Of a stretch of DNA of 64,000 nucleotides, positions 11,401 to 23,240 are shown in pieces. The notes under the pieces were generated by a model, which had not been told where the DNA came from, ran no database searches, and was given only the letters and a program-made list of their open reading frames with translations. Position 1 is the stretch's first letter; every line of letters begins with the position of its first letter. Origin of the DNA: Dryomyza anilis (lineage: Eukaryota > Arthropoda > Insecta > Diptera > Dryomyzidae); the NCBI GenBank assembly GCA_951804985.1, contig OX638130.1, forward strand, positions 80,160,583 to 80,224,582. Direction: 5' to 3'. The position numbers were made by a program, and so were the translations under genes.

Positions 11401-13622
11401 CAACATAATAACGTATACTTGAAATTCTGGCTGTAATTAAAATACACAATGTGATTAGATCGAAAGAATTTAATTAAAAATTGATCAATTGATTAAAAAG
11501 AATAGGATATATTGATTTTAGAAAGGGACACTTTTAATTCTGTATATTTCCGAATAGTCACATTTAATTTAGTTTGAATTAACAAAATTAAATTTTTCCA
11601 TTTCTGAAATTACTTTGACTATTCTAAAAATGAAATAAATTTGAATAGACATCTACACACTGAAAACAGGGAATTGGTCTAGAAAGCAAATTTGTGTGTT
11701 TGTATTTTAAATAGCCCTATTCTAGTGAGCAATGACAATTTGTACCGATGACAATTGAAGCGTTGGGTACAATAAGACTCAAGATCGTTGGTCATTGTGG
11801 GTGTAGTTTAATTTTTTCCTTTTGGATGTTATTTCATAATGTATTTTTGGGGCTTCTTTTATTTTGGTTTTGGGTGTTCTATCATTTTTTTTTTTATTCA
11901 TTATTTTTTTTTGAGTAATATTTTTAATCAAGATATAGTTATAAAATTTAAAACGTATTGTTCGAATTCACCTAAAAATGTGTGAAAAAATAGAAATTTT
12001 TAATTCTAGAAAAATCAGTACTCTGAAAATCATATTTCTACAAAACTCAACTGTCGTTCAAGAATTTCATGAAATGAATTCAAATTAATAACTGAAATCG
12101 ATATTAATAGAGAAAAAAAAAATGCCGCTCATATAAAATTAGCTTCGAATTTCACGATCCAGAGAATTATTTTTTAAAATACTATTACCTTCAAACTTTG
12201 CGAGAACTCTGGTTGAATTAATAGTTGAGAAACGCTTAAAATGTCGCTGCGTTTAGCTGCAGCTGTTGATGTAAACATATTAAAAAAGCACTTTAAATGC
12301 CCCAACTTTGCATTCTTCGCCAATCCATGAAATCCATGTTCGTACCAGTCATCATATGCCAGCAGTCTTCCCATCAAATCGGCAACTTTCAGGGCCTCAT
12401 TTGCTACCAAGGCATCGTTGTCACGGCACGCATGTGCTACATCTGCGTAGATCTCAAAAAACTTGGCAGTCATAGCAGCCTCGGCATGCAATATGAACTG
12501 ATAAAGTAGCTTTAATGAATGTAAGCGCACATTTTCTTTCCAATCGCTGGATTCGCGTGTAATGAGTTTCAACAAACGCAACGAACGCTGTACTAAAGCG
12601 CGGCAGCCAATGGTCGGACGTTGTACACCGACTGGGTAGTTTGCGGCTGGTAGGTCGACGAGCTCCTTCTTGCTTAACTCCGTTTCGTTTTCGTCGTAGT
12701 ACTGCTTGCCGCACTTCACCCAGAGAGGGTAAATATGGTCACATACATCTGCCGCTTCATCCTTTAAACTGCAATATGTTGTTATAATTAAATTAAGAAA
12801 TATTAAATTAGATACATACCAACACAGCACCAAGGGTATAACACGATCAAAGTAGGAATAGCGATCCTTCAGGTCCATGAGCATGAGAACGCCCATCATG
12901 CCACACTCACGTCTCACCAGCGGCATAGAATCCATTAGTAATGGTGAGACCTCCATTAATAGACGCGACAACGTGTCCGCGCTGGGATTCACGTGCAAGG
13001 CCAGACGACTCAAGGCCTGCACGGCGGATATGCGCGCCTGCGAATGCTTGTGATTCAGCATAGTATAAAGCGGGTTTGTTAGGACATTTGCGGAAGTTTG
13101 GAATACATAAGTGTCGCAACCAAGCGACAAATTCACAACGCATGCGCACGCCTCTCGCTGTACATGGGGAAATTTGTCCAGTATGGCTTTGGTCAAAATA
13201 CGCACCACGTCCGGAAGGCATTCACACAGCGAACGTGCATTTCCGGTCTGCAAATAGTACTGTACCAGGGCGTTGAGCTGCGTCATAAAGACCAGACGCA
13301 TCTCTTCACTTTCCTCCATAGTTTCGGCCTTTCCCATGCGATCAGTTAACGCTGCAACAATGTTGAGCAGATGGAAGTCATTCGGTGGCAATTTCTGAAT
13401 GTAACAGCTGACAGTCCTCGCCGCAGCTTCACGTACGCTCTCATATCGATCGGTGTAACACTTGAGCATGTGCAGATAGCATTTGTCGAATGTTGATAAA
13501 ACCATCGTAGACGAGTTGTCCGGATCAGCGCAGAAAATTTCCAGCTGTTTTAGGGCATCAATTTTTGGGTGACGGTCGGAGGACTCTAAATCCTCACAAA
13601 TCTGTTTACAAACGTCGATCAT
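8474..13622 (-). CDS. DNAAF5: Dynein axonemal assembly factor 5 (HEAT-repeat protein HEATR2), five exons
   Basis: This is a cytoplasmic HEAT-repeat factor needed to preassemble the dynein arms of motile cilia and flagella. Exons read 13622-12820, 12768-12189, 11430-10623, 8928-8653 and 8601-8474. All have GT-AG borders and matching phases, giving about 864 residues against about 855 in human. Family landmarks are LKDRYSYFDRVIPLVLC at the end of exon 1 and RPTIGCRALVQRSLRLLKLI followed by WKENVRLHSLKLLYQFILHA in exon 2. Exon 3 has LVWKVGANAQAMRSLATATL, and exons 3-5 complete LQRLDDPSADIREQAA and LLHLDCPEIRVQTAIK. The start is the ATG at 13622-13620 (MIDVCKQ); the sequence upstream in frame has only a TTG. 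The first intron is 51 bp and stays open in frame. A hAT derivative sits about 130 bp upstream. In flies the expected sites of need are sperm flagella and chordotonal neurons; that is family knowledge. Confidence 0.92.
9054..10140. mobile_element. Inverted-repeat-bounded insert in DNAAF5 intron 4, unclassified
   Basis: CCAAGGTGTATTTAACAAGG followed by TGAGGAAA near 9061-9088 is matched in inverse at 10106-10133 (TTTCCTCACC...ACACCTTGG). This suggests an inserted element of about 1.1 kb within the 1.7-kb intron (8929-10622). Its interior is GC-richer at 9230-9650 and 9690-9860. A 73-codon frame at 9423-9644 contains ASAFEVVQICPWRGTSH, which I do not recognise. A dead transposon coding region is possible. 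Confidence 0.45.
11431..12188. other. DNAAF5 third-from-last intron with a short shared repeat
   Basis: This 758-bp intron separates exons 2 and 3. The only thing I recognise is AATTTAAAACGTATTGTTCG with GAATTCACCTAAAAATGTGTG at 11945-11985. It recurs with few changes at about 57703-57743 inside the DINE-like element D3, so a DINE fragment is likely here. Confidence 0.5.
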
Positions 13623-13750
13623 GTCTACTCTATTCAATTAAATTGAAAAATGTCAAAGTTTTGAACATGGTATTGAAAATTTGTTTAATAAAAATCGGAG
13701 ATTGCTAGAATGTTTTAAATAAATAACAAGTTGCTTAGAAACATAGTTAT

Positions 13751-15192
13751 CAGTGTTGCCACTTTCGTAATTTATAACCAAATTTGGTTATTTTTTTTTT
13801 GGCTTGGTTAGATGGTAATTTTTTTTTTTTTTTGGTTTGATAATATTTTGCTATGTTGATGATTATTAAAAATGTGTCTGTCATTACACCAAACTAAGTT
13901 TTCAGTTATTCTGAATTATCATTATTACCTTTATTATACACATTATCATATTTATATGAAGAAAGTGACAACGAGGAAATAATAACTCAGTGGAAGTTGT
14001 TACGATTGTCCAAGAAGGAACTAAGAGAAGATATGGATATATCTATGTTTTGGTATAAAGTGCACACCTATAAAAATGGTCTAAGTGAAGTTTGTTTTGA
14101 GATGTTAACAAATTTTGTATTTAATTTATTATCGTTGCCACATAGTTCTGCTGATGCAGAACGTAAATTTTATGAACTTTCGCTGATAAAAAAAATTTAA
14201 GGACCAAATTAAGGTCAACAAAACATCTTAATTTAAATTATCGCAGAGCAGGTTTATGTTGAATTATTTTAAAAATGATAAGTAAAATCGGCCAATTTTA
14301 ATTTTATTTTTTGTTTAAGACATATTGATCTCAAGGTTGTACCTAATATATTACATATTATAAATGTATCTAAAATAACTAATATATGCATATATATCAA
14401 GAATAATTATTCTATTATTCTTGATGTGACGTTCAACCATGTGGTGCTGCCATATGTTTGAACGTTTTACTCGTTGAATTACTAACGAATTTTTCGTTGT
14501 TAAAGCTATGTTGCAGAATCACTAAATCGTTACTGCAAGCTACAATTCTCGTTAATTAACAATATCGCAAACTAGTTACTGAATCGCCCCACAGATTAAA
14601 AACTCTTTGGTTAAGTGCCTCATTTTTAAACAATTTTTGCGGATTGGGCACTTAAATAATCCCATTTAAGTTTCCGGAAGTACTTTAATATTCATTTGTG
14701 CAAATATCATCTATTTGAGATCCATGTCGAAACCTAAATATGTTGATCTTTTTATGCATTTTCAGTAAAAACATTTTGATTTAATAAAAAAAACTACTCA
14801 TTTTACACTGATATCATGTTTGAAAAAAGGCACAGTTTATTCTACTAAAAATATTCAGTCCTTTTGTCTAACTCGTGTGAAACAAAATTTCTTTTATTAA
14901 TCGATTTTAAAATCACAAAAAATATCTTTTTAAAAGCGATTTTTTAGCTCTTTGTACTTTTACATACTCCGAACCGGTCTTTTTTTTCAATATTTGTTAT
15001 GTTAATAATCGATATTACAATTTTTTCGTATATATTTTAATTAAGTATTTAACTAAGTATGAATTGTGTATTTTTGAATATTCGCCAAATGCAAATAAAA
15101 ATCTAATAAAAATGTGACTAAATTTCCGGCTAATAGTATTTTCAGAATTTAATGGCTAAAAAATTTCAAAAATGGCTGCTTTGGCAACACTG
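13751..15192 (+). mobile_element. hAT deletion derivative with CAGTGTTGCCA ends
   Basis: The left end is CAGTGTTGCCACTTTCG and the right end is GCTTTGGCAACACTG, an 11-bp exact TIR of the CAGTG hAT type. The flanks ATAGTTAT and ATTCTAAT agree at only five of eight positions, so the TSD is decayed or lost. The 1.44-kb interior keeps one recognisable transposase piece at about 13997-14300. It lies directly upstream of the DNAAF5 start. Confidence 0.75.
13997..14300 (+). pseudogene. hAT transposase C-terminal dimerisation-domain relic
   Basis: The frame 13997-14200 contains FNLLSLPHSSADAERKFYEL followed by SLIKK. This is the LP-hSSA-AER-FS-L signature of the hAT family C-terminal dimerisation region. 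After the stop the homologous frame appears to go on (KDQIKVNKTS) with frameshifts to about 14280. The rest of the transposase, including its zinc finger and catalytic core, is absent. Nothing suggests activity. Confidence 0.8.
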
Positions 15193-15412
15193 ATTCTAAT
15201 CATTGGGATGGATGCTTTCAATTACCTGAAAATAAAACCAGCGCAAAGATAGCAACGAAAAGTTAGCAACGAAAAATGAGCACAAAGAGGACGACAAAAA
15301 TTGAGAAAATGAACAGGGTGTTTCAGAGACCTAAAAATTGCATTTTAAATACATTTAATATGCATTTTAGAGCCTTGTACTAAATATTAGTGGCTCTAAC
15401 TAGTATTATTAT

Positions 15413-15725
15413 AATAATAATAATAGTTTGGCGCTACAGTTCTGTATAGAACTTCGGCCGAGCTCTCTCACCATTTTGAGCTGTGCGCGTTATATTTGTA
15501 CTCAAAGTGGTGGGACCTACAGTTGATTGCCGAATCCGAAAGGCGGGTGAGAGCTTTTTCATAGGCAATGATTTTACTCTCGTAGGTTTGCCATTTACTG
15601 ACGAGAGGTAGCGCGGTATAGAAAAATGTTTCTATGAAAAGATGTTGTTAGCCCCAGTCCAGGCTTGAACCGGGGACCTTTCGGCTCGCAGTCCAACGCA
15701 CTAACCACCGATCTACCGCGGCTAC
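15413..15725 (-). mobile_element. tRNA-derived SINE (family S), copy 1
   Basis: Read on the minus strand, a tRNA-like head (15724-15650) has box A-like TAGATCGGTGG and box B GGTTCAAGCC. A body of about 220 bp with GAGAGCTCGGCCGAAGTTC follows, then an ATT-repeat tail. A 10-bp target duplication, GTATTATTAT, flanks it at 15403-15412 and 15726-15735. The box A mutation suggests it is an older copy. Confidence 0.88.
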
Positions 15726-15735
15726 GTATTATTAT

Positions 15736-16300
15736 GGTGCACACAATTACCAAGCCTAATTCAAAAAATAGCTTGAAACAATAAAAAATCCCGTTTAGTT
15801 AATAAAGACAACTTTCTTAAACCATACAAATATGGTCATGCTAGTTTTTCACCGTTGCTGATGGTAAAAAGCAATCGTGTAAGAAAAATCTCATCAGTGG
15901 GATTTATTAATACATTTTTCCCACTTTTATAAAAGCATTTGCATTCTTGTACTGCGCATTGTCCGATATAGACATTTATATTTGCTCTCGAAATTCAAAT
16001 GAAAAGTTCGATTAGACGAATAATTTCCTATCAGTTGGTGGAAATGGCATAGCCATTCCATGGAAGATGTAGACGCCTCCAGACAAATCTTAAATTTCAT
16101 CGGCGTTTTATCTCGTGTTCGTTGTGTTTGCACAGGTGTTGCCACGCACGTTAAAAATCCCACCAGTGGAATTTATTTAGGTGGTTTTCCCATATTTAAT
16201 AAATATTTCTCTAGTGCTTAATTTCCCACAATAGCAATAAATATGTATTGCTATTTGTTAAGTGACGCATTTTTTTTTTTAATAAAAAATATTTTTAATA
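15736..16300. other. AT-rich intergenic DNA with a weak dispersed repeat
   Basis: No gene is seen. The block AAAATCTCATCAGTGGGATTTATT at 15887-15912 resembles AAAAATCCCACCAGTGGAATTTATT at 16153-16177. Each is followed by TTTCCCA, so the intervening 250 bp may be bounded by a direct repeat. A 78-codon minus-strand frame here is not recognised and I do not call it a gene. Confidence 0.4.
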
Positions 16301-16304
16301 TTTT

Positions 16305-16327
16305 AGTAATCTTTTCTTTTACAATAA
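16305..16327 (+). repeat. 23-bp inverted repeat, left arm, flanking the 7-mer array
   Basis: GTAATCTTTTCTTTTACAAT lies at 16306-16325. Its exact reverse complement is at 20755-20774. With the matching outer bases the arms are 16305-16327 and 20753-20775, identical over 23 bp. The left arm is about 75 bp outside the array, while the right arm sits within its degenerate distal end. Confidence 0.9.
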
Positions 16328-16400
16328 CATAAATATTGTAGGACACACACATTAGGCAGAATTAGTTTGCTGCATGTGAACTTTTTTTAAATGTATATAT

Positions 16401-19400
16401 ATATTTTATATTTTATATTTTATATTTTATATTTTATATTTTATATTTTATATTTTATATTTTATATTTTATATTTTATATTTTATATTTTATATTTTAT
16501 ATTTTATATTTTATATTTTATATTTTATATTTTATATTTTATATTTTATATTTTATATTTTATAGTTTATATTTTATATTTTATATTTTATATTTTATAT
16601 TTTATATTTTATATTTTATATTTTATATTTTATATTTTATATTTTATATTTTATATTTTATATTTTATGTTTTATATTTTATATTTTATATTTTATATTT
16701 TATATTTTATATTTTATATTTTATATTTTATATTTTATATTTTATATTTTATATTTTATATTTTATATTTTATATTTTATATTTTATATTTTATATTTTA
16801 TATTTTATATTTTATATTTTATATTTTATATTTTATATTTTATATTTTATATTTTATATTTTATATTTTATATTTTATATTTTATATTTTATATTTTATA
16901 TTTTATATTTTATATTTTATATTTTATATTTTATATTTTATATTTTATATTTTATATTTTATATTTTATATTTTATATTTTATATTTTATATTTTATATT
17001 TTATATTTTATATTTTATATTTTATATTTTATATTTTATATTTTATATTTTATATTTTATATTTTATATTTTATATTTTATATTTTATATTTTATATTTT
17101 ATATTTTATATTTTATATTTTATATTTTATATTTTATATTTTATATTTTATATTTTATATTTTATATTTTATATTTTATATTTTATATTTTATATTTTAT
17201 ATTTTATATTTTATATTTTATATTTTATATTTTATATTTTATATTTTATATTTTATATTTTATATTTTATATTTTATATTTTATATTTTATATTTTATAT
17301 TTTATATTTTATATTTTATATTTTATATTTTATATTTTATATTTTATATTTTATATTTTATATTTTATATTTTATATTTTATATTTTATATTTTATATTT
17401 TATATTTTATATTTTATATTTTATATTTTATATTTTATATTTTATATTTTATATTTTATATTTTATATTTTATATTTTATATTTTATATTTTATATTTTA
17501 TATTTTATATTTTATATTTTATATTTTATATTTTATATTTTATATTTTATATTTTATATTTTATATTTTATATTTTATATTTTATATTTTATATTTTATA
17601 TTTTATATTTTATATTTTATATTTTATATTTTATATTTTATATTTTATATTTTATATTTTATATTTTATATTTTATATTTTATATTTTATATTTTATATT
17701 TTATATTTTATATTTTATATTTTATATTTTATATTTTATATTTTATATTTTATATTTTATATTTTATATTTTATATTTTATATTTTATATTTTATATTTT
17801 ATATTTTATATTTTATATTTTATATTTTATATTTTATATTTTATATTTTATATTTTATATTTTATATTTTATATTTTATATTTTATATTTTATATTTTAT
17901 ATTTTATATTTTATATTTTATATTTTATATTTTATATTTTATATTTTATATTTTATATTTTATATTTTATATTTTATATTTTATATTTTATATTTTATAT
18001 TTTATATTTTATATTTTATATTTTATATTTTATATTTTATATTTTATATTTTATATTTTATATTTTATATTTTATATTTTATATTTTATATTTTATATTT
18101 TATATTTTATATTTTATATTTTATATTTTATATTTTATATTTTATATTTTATATTTTATATTTTATATTTTATATTTTATATTTTATATTTTATATTTTA
18201 TATTTTATATTTTATATTTTATATTTTATATTTTATATTTTATATTTTATATTTTATATTTTATATTTTATATTTTATATTTTATATTTTATATTTTATA
18301 TTTTATATTTTATATTTTATATTTTATATTTTATATTTTATATTTTATATTTTATATTTTATATTTTATATTTTATATTTTATATTTTATATTTTATATT
18401 TTATATTTTATATTTTATATTTTATATTTTATATTTTATATTTTATATTTTATATTTTATATTTTATATTTTATATTTTATATTTTATATTTTATATTTT
18501 ATATTTTATATTTTATATTTTATATTTTATATTTTATATTTTATATTTTATATTTTATATTTTATATTTTATATTTTATATTTTATATTTTATATTTTAT
18601 ATTTTATATTTTATATTTTATATTTTATATTTTATATTTTATATTTTATATTTTATATTTTATATTTTATATTTTATATTTTATATTTTATATTTTATAT
18701 TTTATATTTTATATTTTATATTTTATATTTTATATTTTATATTTTATATTTTATATTTTATATTTTATATTTTATATTTTATATTTTATATTTTATATTT
18801 TATATTTTATATTTTATATTTTATATTTTATATTTTATATTTTATATTTTATATTTTATATTTTATATTTTATATTTTATATTTTATATTTTATATTTTA
18901 TATTTTATATTTTATATTTTATATTTTATATTTTATATTTTATATTTTATATTTTATATTTTATATTTTATATTTTATATTTTATATTTTATATTTTATA
19001 TTTTATATTTTATATTTTATATTTTATATTTTATATTTTATATTTTATATTTTATATTTTATATTTTATATTTTATATTTTATATTTTATATTTTATATT
19101 TTATATTTTATATTTTATATTTTATATTTTATATTTTATATTTTATATTTTATATTTTATATTTTATATTTTATATTTTATATTTTATATTTTATATTTT
19201 ATATTTTATATTTTATATTTTATATTTTATATTTTATATTTTATATTTTATATTTTATATTTTATATTTTATATTTTATATTTTATATTTTATATTTTAT
19301 ATTTTATATTTTATATTTTATATTTTATATTTTATATTTTATATTTTATATTTTATATTTTATATTTTATATTTTATATTTTATATTTTATATTTTATAT

Positions 19401-20832
19401 TTTATATTTTATATTTTATATTTTATATTTTATATTTTATATTTTATATTTTATATTTTATATTTTATATTTTATATTTTATATTTTATATTTTATATTT
19501 TATATTTTATATTTTATATTTTATATTTTATATTTTATATTTTATATTTTATATTTTATATTTTATATTTTATATTTTATATTTTATATTTTATATTTTA
19601 TATTTTATATTTTATATTTTATATTTTATATTTTATATTTTATATTTTATATTTTATATTTTATATTTTATATTTTATATTTTATATTTTATATTTTATA
19701 TTTTATATTTTATATTTTATATTTTATATTTTATATTTTATATTTTATATTTTATATTTTATATTTTATATTTTATATTTTATATTTTATATTTTATATT
19801 TTATATTTTATATTTTATATTTTATATTTTATATTTTATATTTTATATTTTATATTTTATATTTTATATTTTATATTTTATATTTTATATTTTATATTTT
19901 ATATTTTATATTTTATATTTTATATTTTATATTTTATATTTTATATTTTATATTTTATATTTTATATTTTATATTTTATATTTTATATTTTATATTTTAT
20001 ATTTTATATTTTATATTTTATATTTTATATTTTATATTTTATATTTTATATTTTATATTTTATATTTTATATTTTATATTTTATATTTTATATTTTATAT
20101 TTTATATTTTATATTTTATATTTTATATTTTATATTTTATATTTTATATTTTATATTTTATATTTTATATTTTATATTTTATATTTTATATTTTATATTT
20201 TATATTTTATATTTTATATTTTATATTTTATATTTTATATTTTATATTTTATATTTTATATTTTATATTTTATATTTTATATTTTATATTTTATATTTTA
20301 TATTTTATATTTTATATTTTATATTTTATATTTTATATTTTATATTTTATATTTTATATTTTATATTTTATATTTTATATTTTATATTTTATATTTTATA
20401 TTTTATATTTTATATTTTATATTTTATATTTTATATTTTATATTTTATATTTTATATTTTATATTTTATATTTTATATTTTATATTTTATATTTTATATT
20501 TTATATTTTATATTTTATATTTTATATTTTATATTTTATATTTTATATTTTATATTTTATATTTTATATTTTATATTTTATATTTTATATTTTATATTTT
20601 ATATTTTATATTTTATATTTTATATTTTATATTTTATATTTTATATTTTATATTTTATATTTTATATTTTATATTTTATATTTTATATTTTATATTTTAT
20701 ATTTTATATTTTATATTTTATATTTTATATTTTATATTTTATATTTTATATTTTATTGTAAAAGAAAAGATTACTTTATATTTTATTTATTTTATATTTT
20801 TATATTTTATTTATTTTATATTTTATAATTTA
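16401..20832. repeat. Heptanucleotide satellite array (ATTTTAT)n, about 622 perfect-register units
   Basis: From 16401 to about 20752 the sequence is an unbroken 7-bp repeat of 100% A+T. I see only two substitutions, T to G near 16565 and A to G at 16669, both in the first 270 bp. From about 20776 to 20832 the repeat is irregular (TATTTTATTTATTTTATAT). The array gives a 1456-codon open frame of FYILYFI repeats, which is an artefact of the 21-nt codon period. Copy number in an assembly may be unreliable. Confidence 0.97.
20753..20775 (-). repeat. 23-bp inverted repeat, right arm, near the distal end of the array
   Basis: ATTGTAAAAGAAAAGATTAC at 20755-20774 is the exact reverse complement of 16306-16325. 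It separates the homogeneous array from the irregular tail. Confidence 0.9.
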
Positions 20833-21271
20833 TGTTGGGCATGGGTTTGATTGTCCAAACACAATTGTTTTCTGCGGCCCACTAACGTAGAACCTGAGTT
20901 GCCGATATACCCGGGCAGCCCATTGTTCATTTATAATTCTATCTGAACGTCGTGACAATTAATAATAAATTGAAAATTGCATAAATCAAAAATCTAAACA
21001 AAACAAATATCTAAATAAGAACATTGTTGATGCGTAGCCTAACGAACAAAGCAGTGGTCTTCAACGCCGGAGTCAGGAGCATAGCTGCCAACCTAAATTC
21101 TGACAAAAATCTGTTTTTCTTACAGCAGTAGTTAAAAAATCTATTGACAGATTTTTTCAATTAAAAAATCTAACAGCCATTAAAAAATCTGACAAAAAAT
21201 TTCTCATTTATTAAAAAATCTACTAAAAATCTGAAATTCCTAAAAAATGTTACAAAAAAATTTAAAATATA

Positions 21272-21982
21272 CACAGAAAATAAACGGGTTCATAATATTA
21301 ACGAATGCTGTTCATAGAGGCAAATTCATACGTTTTAATGCAAGATACATTGTGACAATGTACATTGTCCTGTAACTTGTTTGTGAATTTAATGATCAGT
21401 TCATTTTCAGTAAGAATCAGTGTTCATAATACGCACAAATAAATTTAATGATTTTTTTCATACTTCAATGAATTATATTCATTGAAATACTGCAGTAGAC
21501 ATTTTGCATGTTCGTTTTTCGTGTTCGTTGCTAGTAGCGTTAGCTGCGCTCTGCTGCTATTAATTCGCAGAAAGCTGCGACAAATGTAAGAAGTAGTGAA
21601 GTGAAATGAAGTGCGAAATTACATTTAATTTATATTATACAATTATATTTAATGTATATATTAATTGAATTTATATTAAAATAATAAAATGAAAAACTTT
21701 CTGATTTCACTTTTGTTTATGATCTCGTTCATAAAGTATGTATTCGATTCATTGCGACAATGAACTCTCGCATTCAATATAGCTAATGAAATATTCATTG
21801 TAATTATGAATATTTGTCATTTTGTTTCATGATCCGTACATTGTAATTCAATGAATTTGTACATTGAAGTATTACCGGAAATTCGTTGTGACAATGAACA
21901 ATTACATTGGACCAATTTTAACGAAATATTCTTTGTGATAATGTACTTTTTCATTGTAGATATGTACTTTTTTGGTTCAGTG
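21272..21982 (+). mobile_element. TA-flanked MITE, family 4, copy 1
   Basis: This 711-bp non-coding element begins CACAGAAAATAAACGGG and ends TTTTGGTTCAGTG, with TA on both sides. The interior has repeated ATTCATTG/CATTGTGACAATG motifs. A second copy in the opposite orientation is at 23241-23980. Confidence 0.8.
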
Positions 21983-22177
21983 TATAAAAACGCAAAAAAT
22001 ATAGTGTTTTCTATATTATATATAATTTAATAAATAATATTAAAATTCATTCCATTTGTCTTGAAAGATATCTTTATATAATAAATAAAATTCCGTAGTA
22101 ATTAAAAACCAGTTGGGAAGGTTAGATCATATGGGCAATTTTTAAGTAGGTGTTATTATGATAGTTAGGATTATCAA

Positions 22178-22822
22178 AATTATAGTCGGTCAAAGCCGAC
22201 TATAAATACCCTACACATATGTGTGGTTACCTTTCAAAGTGGTTATAGGTCACCAGGGTATACGAATCCTGAAAATAACTACAAACTTTCAATCGCTGAA
22301 GAATTACCATTCATTTGATACCCATATTTATAAATGGGTAGATGTACCGAATTTCGATTTTTGTTTTGCGAACCACAAGTCGTTTCGCCGGAAAACATTA
22401 TTATCATGTATTTGAGCATGATGTCAATATATATTTGACCAAAAAAGTTTACCTAAGCACGTATACAATAAAATTCACCAGTAGATGTATGTTTTATATG
22501 AGGTATTTGAACATAAGTGGTCGGTGCACATGTCACAATAGACCGATCATGCCAATATTCTTGTTCAGACAGCTTAGATATATAAGCAATCTAAATCTTA
22601 AGTTTCATTGCTGTATCTCTTTTACTTTTTCTGTAATCGTGATTTCAACAGACAGACAGAAGGACAGACGGACAGACAGACAGACGGACATCGCTTAATC
22701 GACTCAGGAGGTAATGCTGATCAAAAATATATATACTTTTCCATACCGGAGATGCTTTCTTCAGGGTGTTACAAACGGCGTACCTAACTGAATATACCCT
22801 TTCATTTTTAGTGTAGGGTATA
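22178..22822 (-). mobile_element. DINE-1/INE-1-like (Helentron-type) element D1
   Basis: The minus strand carries the DINE-1-like core GTATATATATTTTTGATCAG with CCGGTATGGAAAA upstream, and a run of GTCTGTCTGTC. One end has ATACCCTACAC and the other GTGTAGGGTAT. The hairpin TAGTCGG-loop-CCGACTA lies at 22180-22199. Elements with this core and subterminal hairpin are widespread in Diptera and are usually classed with non-autonomous Helitrons. There is no coding sequence. Confidence 0.7.
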
Positions 22823-23017
22823 AAAAAAAATAATAAGAAATATACAAAAATAAAAAAAAACTGTGTGATAATAAAAAAATCTTTTCTGTAAGAAAAATCT
22901 TACACGGAATTAAAAAATCTGATCAGATATCTTTTATCTACCGGCAATTAAAAAATCTTACAAAGTAGATTTATCTGACAAAGTTGGCAGCTATGGTCAG
23001 GAGTTCGATGCCAGCTT

Positions 23018-23040
23018 CCCAATAAACCAAAAAGCTAGAT
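23018..23040. repeat. Short end fragment CCCAATAAACCAAAA
   Basis: This is identical for 15 bp to the start of the element at 32551. No partner end was found, so it is probably a truncated terminus or a chance fragment. Confidence 0.35.
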
Positions 23041-23240
23041 ATTAAGTGATTTTCGAATGTATATTGAACATTGATATCGAAGTTTTCACTGGAGACAAGC
23101 GTTCAACTTTTTGTAATTGTAAGCTGAAAACCATAGCGTTCTCCAGCAAAACTGGTAGCTTTTTATCCAATTGAACAGGAATTGCGACATTAAATATCAG
23201 AGCTCTCGATTCATACGAGTATTTTCGAGTAGCCCGGGTA

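Larger units (their letters stand above)
21080..22995. mobile_element. DNA element with CATAGCTGCCAAC ends and an 8-bp TSD, carrying two nested insertions
   Basis: The ends CATAGCTGCCAAC and GTTGGCAGCTATG are exact inverted repeats of 13 bp. GTCAGGAG is duplicated at 21072-21079 and 22996-23003. The element's own sequence is rich in AAAAAATCT motifs at 21100-21260 and 22880-22980. It has been hit by MITE family 4 (21272-21982) and a DINE-like element (22178-22822). An 8-bp TSD with CA at the termini fits hAT or P superfamilies, and I cannot decide between them. Confidence 0.85.

Noticed and set aside
8474..13622. Integrator subunit 4 as the identity of the minus-strand HEAT-repeat gene
   Set aside because: The overall HEAT pattern could suggest it, but the length and several motifs (DRYSYFDRVIPLVLC, RPTIGCRALVQRSL) fit DNAAF5/HEATR2.
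13623..13637. Upstream start for DNAAF5 at 13637
   Set aside because: The codon there is TTG; the first ATG in frame is at 13622.
15927..16163. 78-codon minus-strand frame
   Set aside because: There is no homology, no start context and a nearby dispersed repeat, so it is insufficient for a gene call.
16391..20761. 1456-codon open frame of FYILYFI repeats
   Set aside because: It is the translation of a perfect 7-bp satellite; a 21-nt period keeps one frame open by arithmetic. There is no gene-like composition.
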